From Hadesarchaea archaeon (GTDB taxonomy: Archaea > Hadarchaeota > Hadarchaeia > Hadarchaeales > Hadarchaeaceae), in the NCBI GenBank assembly GCA_023129675.1, contig JAGMBM010000036.1, positions 1 to 13,788 on the forward strand: a stretch of DNA of 13,788 bases, in the 5' to 3' direction. The stretch's first letter is position 1, and every line of letters begins with the position of its first letter. Of this stretch, positions 5,910 through 13,788 are shown piece after piece. The notes under the pieces are model-generated. The model made no database searches and was not told the origin of the DNA. It saw nothing but the letters and a program-made list of their open reading frames with translations. The position numbers and the translations under genes were made by a program.

Positions 5910-6407
5910 ATGCAAGCAGATAATATCTATAAAGAGAAAATATTCTCAAAAGATATAACAGGTATATTGTCCGCTGTTACAGCTAGCTTTCTTTTTGTAT
6001 TGGTCTATCAGATTTTGGTAGAACCAATTGGCGTTCGTCCTGCACCAAACTGGTTTTTCCTACTTATGTTTCTACTGTTTCTAGGAGTTACGATTAATTT
6101 TAGTAGACTGGTTATCAGAATGACGCCCCGATCTATCGCTGTTGGTTATGGAATTTTTAAATACACAATCATCTGGGAGAATATCGAGGGCTGTTATTTA
6201 GATGAGGCTTCAACCATTAGATATGGAGGTTGGGGCATACGCTTAGGAAGAGTTAAGGGAAAATGGAGATTGGTGTACAATGTTTTAGGAAGTCCTCGAG
6301 TTGTGCTATCATTGAGGGAAGGTAGATTCAGAGAGTTTGTGTTTTCAACTAAAAGTCCTGAACAAGTAGTAAAAGTAGTTAAGCAACAGATAGGTGGAAT
6401 AAAATGA
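5910..6407 (+). CDS. Two-helix membrane protein with PH-like domain
   Basis: A 165-residue protein with two predicted membrane helices (about 17-38 and 47-64) joined by a short loop. A soluble beta-rich domain (about 66-162) follows that reads like a bacterial/archaeal PH-like domain: MTPRSIAVGYG, IIWENIEGCYL, the YGGWGIR turn (105-111), strands to FVFSTKSPEQ, and a final helix EQVVKVVKQQ. Such proteins sit in the membrane with the domain in the cytoplasm; no enzymatic motif is visible and the function is unknown. The start is supported by AAGGAGAT five bases upstream and a TATA box. The gene is much more AT-rich than its neighbours, and its segment is bracketed by copies c and d of the inverted repeat, which suggests separate acquisition. 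Confidence 0.78.
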   Translation: MQADNIYKEKIFSKDITGILSAVTASFLFVLVYQILVEPIGVRPAPNWFFLLMFLLFLGVTINFSRLVIRMTPRSIAVGYGIFKYTIIWENIEGCYLDEASTIRYGGWGIRLGRVKGKWRLVYNVLGSPRVVLSLREGRFREFVFSTKSPEQVVKVVKQQIGGIK

Positions 6408-6586
6408 ACACCCCTTCGTTCGCACTATCACCTAACACAGCATACACAGCTCACTTCGTTCGCCAAAATTTCGGCTGCGCTGAAACTTCGTATATGCTGG
6501 AAACGATAGCTCACGGTCTAATCGTCTCTGTGATTCAAACTTGCCCCACCTAAATGGGATGGCCGGTGAAGAACTGCCGATGGTGG
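6408..6586. repeat. Gene-free segment with short direct and inverted repeats
   Basis: No gene is apparent. CTTCGTTCGC occurs directly repeated at 6414-6423 and 6454-6463, and AGCTCAC at 6448-6454 and 6508-6514. CAGCATA (6438-6444) and TATGCTG (6493-6499) form an inverted pair, 9 of 10 positions when extended, enclosing about 48 bases that could form a long hairpin. A degenerate relative of the 16-bp inverted repeat (core CCTAAATGGGA) is at 6546-6561. It may be the remains of a mobile or structured element. Confidence 0.45.
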
Positions 6587-6602
6587 TGTCCTAAATAGGA
6601 CA
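6587..6602 (+). repeat. 16-bp inverted repeat, copy d (most perfect)
   Basis: TGTCCTAAATAGGACA with an additional G-C pair just outside (6586, 6603), giving a seven-pair stem around AAAT. It lies 77 bases upstream of the dehydrogenase ATG. Confidence 0.85.
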
Positions 6603-6639
6603 CACGATACCAGCCACTTTTTTATTGCTTGGGCGATGA

Positions 6640-6647
6640 AATTTTAA
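6640..6647 (+). promoter_or_regulatory. Possible TATA element of the dehydrogenase gene
   Basis: An AT-rich element (TTTTAAGG) preceded by GAAA lies about 32-39 bases before ATG 6679. A second T-rich stretch at about 6616-6623 is an alternative. Position is the only support. Confidence 0.3.
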
Positions 6648-6678
6648 GGCACGTGTTCGAGAGAGCTTGGGAGATAGG

Positions 6679-7716
6679 ATGATACTCACATTTGACATGG
6701 AAAAAACTATCATATGCACCTTGCTGCAAAAGCTCGGTGCTTCGGGCGAGGAGGCTAACGCCACGGCAGAAGTGCTGGCAGAGGGTGATCTGCGCGGCTT
6801 TGCATCGCATGGCTTGCTTCGCCTCTCATACATCCTGCGCGCGCTCAAGCGAGGCACGATTGCCGTCAAAGCAGAGGTCAAAGTTGTCCGAGAAACTCCA
6901 GCAACTGGTCTTATCGACGGCGGGCACGGTTTGGGGCACTACGTTGCGACGCGCGCGATGCGCCTCGCGATCGAGAAGGCGAAGCAGCAGGGCGTGGCTG
7001 CGGTCGGCGTTTACAACTCTAACCACTTCGGGATCGCGGGCTACTATGCCGAGCTGGCGATGCGCGAGGGGCTAATAGGCATTGTGACGACGACAACCGA
7101 TGCATTGGTTCATCCCTGGGGCGGCGTCGAACCCTTACTCGGCACCAATGCACTTGCGATAGGCCTACCGACCGAGCCCCCCGTGCTGCTCGACATGGCG
7201 ATGAGCGTAGCGGCTCGGGGAAAACTCGTGAAGGCGATGAAGGAGGGCAAGCCCATCCCCGAAAATTGGGCTATCGACTCCGAGGGAAAGCCGACGACCG
7301 ACCCATCGAAGGCGTTGAAGGGTGCTCTAAGCCCCTTCGGCGGACCAAAGGGTTACGCTTTAGCCTTCGTGCTCGAGCTGCTTGCCGGCCCCCTCGTGCA
7401 TGCAGCTGCCGGTAAAGAAGTCAAGGGGACGCTAGAGCCGGTCGAAGGCTTCTGCACCAAGGGCGATTTCATGATTGCGATTAACCCGAAAGCTTTCATT
7501 GCGCAAGAGGAATTTCGGGCTCGGGCGCGGGAATTCATCGAGCAAGTCAAGTCCTCGCGGAAAGTGCCGGGCGTTGAGGAAATAATGGCCCCTGGTGAGC
7601 CCGAGCAAAAAATGCGTGATCGAAACCTGCGGGAGGGTATTCCGATCGCGGATGAGGTTTGGACCGAGCTTGAACAAATCGCAAAGGATTTAGGGGTAGA
7701 TCTAAAAAGCCTGTGA
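6679..7716 (+). CDS. LDH2/MDH2-family NAD(P)-dependent dehydrogenase, ComC/MdhII-like
   Basis: A 345-residue oxidoreductase of the malate/L-lactate dehydrogenase 2 family. It is close in pattern to the Methanocaldococcus protein assigned as L-sulfolactate (ComC, coenzyme M pathway) or malate dehydrogenase. Family motifs run in order: EGDLRGFASHG, GLIDGGHGLGHYVATRAM, catalytic-His segment NSNHFGIAGYYAELA, GGVEPLLGTNALAIGLP, LLDMAMSVAARGK, GKPTTDPSKALKGALSPFGGPKGYALAFVLE and TKGDFMIAINP. It oxidises or reduces a 2-hydroxy/2-keto acid in the cytoplasm; sulfolactate, malate and lactate are all possible. ATG 6679 is chosen because MILTFD aligns with the homologue's start and GGGAGAT lies three bases upstream; a TTG four codons earlier is less likely. 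No other coenzyme M genes are nearby. Family sure, substrate not. Confidence 0.88.
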   Translation: MILTFDMEKTIICTLLQKLGASGEEANATAEVLAEGDLRGFASHGLLRLSYILRALKRGTIAVKAEVKVVRETPATGLIDGGHGLGHYVATRAMRLAIEKAKQQGVAAVGVYNSNHFGIAGYYAELAMREGLIGIVTTTTDALVHPWGGVEPLLGTNALAIGLPTEPPVLLDMAMSVAARGKLVKAMKEGKPIPENWAIDSEGKPTTDPSKALKGALSPFGGPKGYALAFVLELLAGPLVHAAAGKEVKGTLEPVEGFCTKGDFMIAINPKAFIAQEEFRARAREFIEQVKSSRKVPGVEEIMAPGEPEQKMRDRNLREGIPIADEVWTELEQIAKDLGVDLKSL

Positions 7717-7788
7717 AGTCCGAAAGTCCCTTCTAATGAGTCAATATTTGCGGGGTAATTCTCAACCACCGGTGCCAGCCTTTCGGGA

Positions 7789-8352
7789 TCAGTGGCGCTT
7801 GAGATAGGCGATGAGCTCTCGAGAGATCAGCGGCTTTCCCCTGACGAGCGGGAATGTGTAAGGCAAGAAGGTCGATTGGACTTCGCTTATTTGGATTTCG
7901 AGCCCATGCTGCACGGGTACTTCTTCTAATGATTTACCTTCACCCACCCGCTTCGCCACGTAGGTTGCGCCGTCGATCGCAAGTTGTTCCTTGCCGAGGT
8001 TTCTCGCGGACGCCCTAGGAAGGGTTCGAGTTAGTAGCTCCCTCGTTCGCCCGAGTGGGGGCTCCTCGCCTAAGATGCCCCCTATGACGATTACCCCCCT
8101 ACCGCGCATGTCGGTCGGCGATAGCTTTTTTCTCGCGCGGGGATCGAGCACGATGAGTTCGCGTTGTTTGAACAGCTCGCAGGCACGCTTGCGTTCGACC
8201 CGCGCAATCTTGACAAGTTTACGAAATTCGCCTTTCTTTTTTATATTAGTTATGAGCAACCTCTTTCTCCCGACGATTCGCGCTGCGTGTGAATACTCGA
8301 TGTGGAGCCACTCGCCAAGTTTCGGCTCTAAATGCTCAATGACGAAGAGCAT
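7789..8352 (-). CDS. SPOUT-class SAM-dependent methyltransferase, Sfm1/DUF431-like
   Basis: A 187-residue protein matching yeast Sfm1 (YOR021C family, PF04252), a SPOUT-fold enzyme that methylates an arginine of ribosomal protein Rps3. Shared features: N-terminal FVIEHLEP...GEWLHIEYSH, VLDPRA (68-73), the SAM-knot loop GGILGEEPPLGRTREL (91-106), RNLGKEQLAIDGA (117-129) and the C-terminal LPYTFPLVRGKP (163-174). The archaeal substrate is unknown; a ribosomal protein or RNA is plausible. It lies 9 bases downstream of the flavoprotein gene and is probably the last gene of the pgk operon, although no strong Shine-Dalgarno precedes ATG 8352. Its 3' end converges with the dehydrogenase gene across a 72-base gap. 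Family assignment is good; function is by homology only. Confidence 0.85.
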   Translation of the reverse strand: MLFVIEHLEPKLGEWLHIEYSHAARIVGRKRLLITNIKKKGEFRKLVKIARVERKRACELFKQRELIVLDPRARKKLSPTDMRGRGVIVIGGILGEEPPLGRTRELLTRTLPRASARNLGKEQLAIDGATYVAKRVGEGKSLEEVPVQHGLEIQISEVQSTFLPYTFPLVRGKPLISRELIAYLKRH

Positions 8353-8361
8353 GGTCTCAGC

Positions 8362-9690
8362 TTAAAGCCTGCGCAACACAGCCTCAGCAGCAACCACCAG
8401 GGGCTCGATACAATCGCTCATCGGCGGGGCGTAGCAGTACTCGATGCGCGCCAGCTCGTCAATGGTCACGTTCTGCTTGATGGCGAACGCGAGCATGTTT
8501 ACCCGCTCGGCCGCGCCATCGCCGATGACCTGTCCGCCGATGACCCTTCGCTCCTTAGGCTCGACGATAAGCTTTACGATGATGGGCTCGGCTCCCGGGT
8601 AAAAGTAAGGTTTGTTGAGGGTACGAATGCGTCCCGCGATGGTTTCTATGCCGGCATCGCGAGCATTGCGCGTCGTTAACCCGGTTGCCGCGATTTCCAG
8701 CCCATAGGCCGAGGAGACGATTGTGTTAAGCACACCTGGAAAGACCTCGTCACCACCAGCAGCGTTGGTTCCGGCGATCTTACCCATCCGTATTGCGGTC
8801 GTCGCAAGCTGGCTCAGGATGGGGCGCTTTGTCAGGAAGCAACGCGATTCGACACAGTCACCCGCCGCATATATATCCGGGATATTAGTTCGGAGGTGAT
8901 CATCGACTTTTATCACCCCAAGGGTGCCTAGCTCGACCCCAGCACTCACCGCTAGCTCAATATCAGGCTTGACACCCGTGCAGAGAACCACGAGGTCAGC
9001 TTGGATCTCTTCTTCGCCCACAACCACCGAGCTAACCTTCTTCTCACCCCGGAGCTCCTTGACCGGTTTACCTAGGATAGTTAGGATGCCGACTCGGCTG
9101 AGCTGGTCAAGTACTGCTTCGGACATATCGGGATCAAGCATCCAAGGGAGCGCGTTCGGTTGCATCTCCACGAGCGTGGTCTCTAGTCCGTTCTCCCGGA
9201 GCGCAGCGGCGGCCTCAAGACCTATTGGGCCACCACCCACGACGAGGGCTTTGTTCGCCCGGGGCAGTGCCACGAGGATTTCCTCCCCGTCGCGCATCGT
9301 TCGAAGGGTGAACACGTTGCCAAGGTCGGAGCCGGGGATAGGGGGCCTAAGCGGCAGGCTGCCCGTAGCAATGACGAGTGAGTCGTACGGTACTTTTCCT
9401 TTTCGAAGGGTCTTGCGATCCTGAATTTCGACGGTTTTGGCGTCGGTATCGATTGCCTTTGCCTCGGTGCCGATGTGAACATCTACGCCAGGGAGCTTGG
9501 ATGCCGCCTCAACGAGGTGACGGATGTGGGGAACATCGCCCCCTATCGCGAAGGGGAGGCCACAGGGGTGGTAGGTGGCGTACATTCGCCTTTCGATGAC
9601 CGTGACCTTCGCTTCTCGATCCACCATGCGGGCGGTCGCCGCTGCCGTCAGCCCAGCCGATTGGAACCCTATGATGACAACTCGCCTCAT
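8362..9690 (-). CDS. CoA-disulfide reductase/NADH oxidase-like flavoprotein
   Basis: A 442-residue pyridine-nucleotide-disulfide oxidoreductase of the NADH oxidase/CoA-disulfide reductase/polysulfide reductase group. Order: FAD-binding strand VVIIGFQSAG (4-13, with Gln in place of the middle Gly of GxGxxG), the single redox-active Cys43 in YHPCGLPFAIGG, ATG motif VIATGSLPLRPPIPG, NAD(P)H fold VVGGGPIGLEAA (150-161), second FAD motif NIPDIYAAGDC (269-279) and a C-terminal dimerisation domain ending with YCYAPPMSD. Likely NAD(P)H-dependent reduction of CoA-disulfide, sulfur/polysulfide or oxygen, in the cytoplasm. ATG 9690 overlaps the pgk stop as ATGA and has GGAGG seven bases upstream, so translation is coupled to pgk. 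The family is clear; the acceptor cannot be read from sequence. Confidence 0.88.
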   Translation of the reverse strand: MRRVVIIGFQSAGLTAAATARMVDREAKVTVIERRMYATYHPCGLPFAIGGDVPHIRHLVEAASKLPGVDVHIGTEAKAIDTDAKTVEIQDRKTLRKGKVPYDSLVIATGSLPLRPPIPGSDLGNVFTLRTMRDGEEILVALPRANKALVVGGGPIGLEAAAALRENGLETTLVEMQPNALPWMLDPDMSEAVLDQLSRVGILTILGKPVKELRGEKKVSSVVVGEEEIQADLVVLCTGVKPDIELAVSAGVELGTLGVIKVDDHLRTNIPDIYAAGDCVESRCFLTKRPILSQLATTAIRMGKIAGTNAAGGDEVFPGVLNTIVSSAYGLEIAATGLTTRNARDAGIETIAGRIRTLNKPYFYPGAEPIIVKLIVEPKERRVIGGQVIGDGAAERVNMLAFAIKQNVTIDELARIEYCYAPPMSDCIEPLVVAAEAVLRRL

Positions 9691-10922
9691 GCTTGAGCCT
9701 CCAGCTGTTGAGTATGCTTTGCATTGGTTAAAACTTCAACCACCGGCAACGGTTTACCCGAGAGGAAACCTATGCATGCGCCGCCACCCGTGCTGATGTG
9801 CTTTATCTGCCCCGCAATCCCAGCGGCCTGAGCGGCTGCAACCATGTGCCCGCCGCCGAGGATGGTGAAAGCTTGGGAACTCGCCATCGCTTTGAGCACT
9901 TCGAAGGTGCCGCGCTCAAACCCAGCCCGCTCGAAGACACCCAGCGGCCCGTTCGAGACGACGGTTTTTGCACCCTCGATGAGCTTTGAATATTCATTCA
10001 GGGTCCTACTCCCGATGTCGCAGATCTTCAGCTCGGTCGGTAGCTCCTTCAGCGAGAGCTCCTTGGGTCGGCCTTGAGCTTCGACGACGACATCGAGCGG
10101 CACCTTTATCTCGTCGCCGTGGGCATCGAGCAGTCGCTTGGCTCGTTTGATCTCCTTTTCTAGGCCCTTTTGTTTGAGTAGCTCGAGATTTGACCCACCG
10201 AGGTTTCTCCCGGAAGCCGCGAGAAAAGTCTGCCCCACCAATCCGCCCGTTAGCACGGAGTCCGCTATCCCCTTGCTGAGCACGTTTTCGATAATATCGA
10301 GGGAGTCGTCAACTTTCACACCCCCCAACACATAAATGCAGGGGCGTTCGGGGGAAAGCGCTCGGCTCAATGCTTTAAGCTCGCGCTCCATCAGCCGCCC
10401 CGCGTAGGTCGGGAGCAGGGCGCTGAAGCCCACGAGCGAGGGCTGGGAGCGATGGGCGGCCCCGAAAGCATCGTTAACATAGAGTTGGACAAGAGGGGCT
10501 AATGCACGCACGAAGTGGGTCTTCGCCTGTTCCTCCATGGGACGATTTAGATTTTCCTCGGCGCACAGACGGACATTGTCTAGGAGCAGGATTTCGCCCG
10601 GGTGCATGAGCTTGATCTTGCTCTTCACCAAGGGGCCAAAAACATCTGCAAGGTAAATAACTCCCATCCCAACCGCTTCCGTCAACTTCTTCGCATGTTT
10701 TTCTAGAGTGGTGAAATCCTTGTCACCGGGCCTGCCTTGGTGGGCCATGACGACAACTTTTGCACCCTTGTGAGCTAGCTCCTTGAGGGTTGGGGCGCAC
10801 TCGCGTATCCGCGTGTCGTCTAAGATTTCGCCCGTGTTTGGGTCGAGGGGCGAGTTTATGTCGACCCTCACCAACACCGTCTTACCCTTAACGTCGACCC
10901 CATCTAGAGTGGGAAATTCCAA
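9687..10922 (-). CDS. pgk: Phosphoglycerate kinase, archaeal type
   Basis: Interconverts 1,3-bisphosphoglycerate plus ADP and 3-phosphoglycerate plus ATP in glycolysis/gluconeogenesis. The protein has 411 residues, normal for archaeal PGK. Motifs: VLVRVDINSPLDP (17-28), DDTRIR (35-40), AHQGRPG (60-66), LLLDNVR (112-118), NDAFGAAHRSQPS (150-162), LGGVKVDDS (199-207), SNGPLGVFE (323-331), GGGHM (356-360, the archaeal form of GGGD) and STGGGA (377-382). The start is TTG 10922, fixed by GGGGTGA four bases upstream. Its stop overlaps the flavoprotein ATG, and it lies 131 bases downstream of gap, far enough to have its own promoter. It is of archaeal type whereas the gap gene upstream is of bacterial type. 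Confidence 0.96.
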   Translation of the reverse strand: MEFPTLDGVDVKGKTVLVRVDINSPLDPNTGEILDDTRIRECAPTLKELAHKGAKVVVMAHQGRPGDKDFTTLEKHAKKLTEAVGMGVIYLADVFGPLVKSKIKLMHPGEILLLDNVRLCAEENLNRPMEEQAKTHFVRALAPLVQLYVNDAFGAAHRSQPSLVGFSALLPTYAGRLMERELKALSRALSPERPCIYVLGGVKVDDSLDIIENVLSKGIADSVLTGGLVGQTFLAASGRNLGGSNLELLKQKGLEKEIKRAKRLLDAHGDEIKVPLDVVVEAQGRPKELSLKELPTELKICDIGSRTLNEYSKLIEGAKTVVSNGPLGVFERAGFERGTFEVLKAMASSQAFTILGGGHMVAAAQAAGIAGQIKHISTGGGACIGFLSGKPLPVVEVLTNAKHTQQLEAQA

Positions 10923-10926
10923 GGTT

Positions 10927-10933
10927 TCACCCC
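10927..10933 (-). promoter_or_regulatory. Shine-Dalgarno GGGGTGA for the pgk TTG start
   Basis: Reading leftward, GGGGTGA ends four bases before TTG 10922, a near-ideal archaeal ribosome-binding site that fixes this non-ATG start. Confidence 0.65.
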
Positions 10934-10983
10934 AAGGTCATTTTCGAGAGCCGTCTTAAATCTTACTAAATTTTCCCTTCACA

Positions 10984-10991
10984 CATTTAAA
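10984..10991 (-). promoter_or_regulatory. Possible pgk TATA element
   Basis: TTTAAATG on the minus strand lies in the 131-base gap between gap and pgk, about 62 bases upstream of the pgk start. It could give pgk a promoter of its own with a leader of roughly 35-40 bases. The support is spacing and AT content only. Confidence 0.35.
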
Positions 10992-11053
10992 CGAAACCCA
11001 TTATTCCCCTATCCAGCATGGCGATCATGACAAATTATCAAGATTGCTTTTTA

Positions 11054-12106
<1,053 letters not shown>

Positions 12107-12188
12107 TTAGTGTGGACGGCGATAAGGGTTCAGGTTTTTTGTAGGTTTAGGTGTCTCATTTTTTAGACGTTTCACAATTTTGAGAAGG

Positions 12189-12196
12189 TTTAAAAG
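12189..12196 (+). promoter_or_regulatory. TATA box for the riboflavin operon
   Basis: TTTAAAAG preceded by GAGAAGG (BRE-like) lies 31-38 bases upstream of TTG 12227, predicting a leader of about 10 bases. It lies in the 171-base divergent region shared with gap. RbkR-type regulators bind near such promoters, but I could not identify a clear palindromic operator here. Confidence 0.5.
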
Positions 12197-12226
12197 TCGG
12201 CAGGTTCCGTTCTGATTGGGGGTAAC

Positions 12227-12897
12227 TTGGGTAAATGCTTGGGTAAAAAGACCACCATCGAAATTTTGGTCTTGCTGGCCAAGGGCGGGGCACATCTTCA
12301 CGACTTGAAACTTTCTTTGGGCTGGCTTGCAGGTCAACTAAATCTCTCACGGCAGACTGCGGCGCGGCGGCTTCTTGAGCTTGAGGACCAAGGTCTGATT
12401 AAACGGGCGGTGGGGCCCCGCGGTCAGAGCGTGCGTATAACACCTGGGGGTTTAGCGACTTTGCGCTTAATGCATCGAGAGCTCAAGGCGATTTTTCGAT
12501 TGAAACCGCGTTCGTTCAAGTTAGCTGGCCGGATAATCTCAGGTGTGGGTGAGGGTAGTTATTACATGAGCCAGCGAGGCTACCGAGAGCAGTTCAAACG
12601 CGAGCTCGGTTTTGGCTCCTACCCCGGGACGCTCGACATCAAGCTTGACGAGGCATCGCTCGAGCTCAGGGAGGTGCTCATGCAGCTTCCCGGCAGGAAG
12701 GTCGATGGCTTTAAGACTAGTGAGCGAACCTTTGGCACAGTGAAATTCTTCCCAGCCAAGTTAAAGGACAAGAAAGTTGCCCTGATTTTGCCACTTCGGG
12801 GTCATTACGCTAATGTCGTTGAGCTCATAGCGCCGAAGAAACTGCGTAAGAGCTTAAAGCTTGAGGACGGCGATGCAGTTCAAGTGGAAGTGATGGT

Positions 12898-12901
<4 letters not shown>
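12227..12901 (+). CDS. ribK: Bifunctional HTH regulator/CTP-dependent riboflavin kinase (RbkR type)
   Basis: Phosphorylates riboflavin to FMN using CTP. The N-terminal part (about 1-92) is a winged helix: WLAGQLNLSRQTAARRLLELEDQGLIKR (33-60) followed by wing VRITPGG. The kinase domain (about 97-224) shows ISGVGEGSYYM (104-114), LGFGSYPGTLDIKL (127-140), RGHY (191-194), VVELIAPKKLR (197-207) and LEDGD (212-216), as in Methanocaldococcus RibK. This HTH-RibK architecture is known in archaea as RbkR, a transcription regulator of riboflavin genes; autoregulation of this operon is inferred. The start is uncertain between TTG 12227, with GGGGGT just upstream, and TTG 12239; both lie among repeated GGGTAA units. 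The stop TGA overlaps the apparent ribB CTG start. Confidence 0.92.

Positions 12902-13788
<887 letters not shown>

Noticed and set aside
6430-6560. Integron attC-like site
   Set aside because: ACCTAAC fits RYYYAAC at the left end, but there is no matching GTTRRRY partner on the right and no integrase.
5500-6610. CRISPR array associated with the Cas2-like gene
   Set aside because: The 16-bp repeats are irregularly spaced (261, 19 and 792 bases start to start) and lie in or between genes; there are no uniform spacers.
8924-9424. Long open frame on the plus strand, antisense to the flavoprotein gene
   Set aside because: It is a shadow of a GC-rich real gene; the Ser/Arg/Thr-rich product has no recognisable domain.

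Overview
This window is archaeal, from a euryarchaeal-type lineage that charges tRNA(Cys) indirectly. The evidence is a phosphoseryl-tRNA synthetase (sepS), an HTH-fused CTP-type riboflavin kinase followed by ribB and an archaeal-type riboflavin synthase (ribC), an archaeal-type phosphoglycerate kinase, GGTGA-type Shine-Dalgarno sites, TTG starts and TATA-box promoters. Methanogens, Archaeoglobi and uncultured relatives such as Hadesarchaea/MSBL1 would all fit; I cannot place it more finely. Most genes are GC-rich, with several clearly AT-rich patches.

Left part (1-3802): the 3'-complete, 5'-truncated sepS runs rightward and converges, with an 8-base overlap, on a leftward group. That group reads endonuclease V (with a glycine at a catalytic Asp position), then two TIM-barrel proteins of the xylose-isomerase/endonuclease-IV superfamily. 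The two barrels differ strongly in base composition.

Middle part (3803-6610): this is the most unusual stretch. From a divergent AT-rich promoter region a small four-cysteine zinc protein and a winged-helix plus archaeo-eukaryotic primase/polymerase-like protein are read rightward. They are followed by an unrecognised 107-residue protein, an orphan Cas2-like protein of 88 residues with no cas genes or CRISPR array nearby, and an AT-rich two-helix membrane protein with a PH-like domain. Four copies of a 16-bp inverted repeat (consensus TGTCCTAAATAGGACA) flank these genes. One abuts the Cas2-like ribosome-binding site, one holds its stop codon, and identical 15-bp copies bracket the membrane-protein segment.

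Right part (6611-13788): an LDH2/MDH2-family dehydrogenase close to methanogen sulfolactate/malate dehydrogenase converges on a leftward carbohydrate/redox group. In transcription order this is a bacterial-type (class I) GAPDH, archaeal-type PGK, a CoA-disulfide-reductase/NADH-oxidase-like flavoprotein, and an archaeal homologue of the Sfm1 SPOUT methyltransferase. Divergent from GAPDH is the riboflavin operon: ribK with an N-terminal HTH (RbkR architecture), ribB and ribC (truncated by the window end). ribB has no ATG/GTG/TTG that can supply its conserved N-terminus and appears to start at a CTG overlapping the ribK stop codon.
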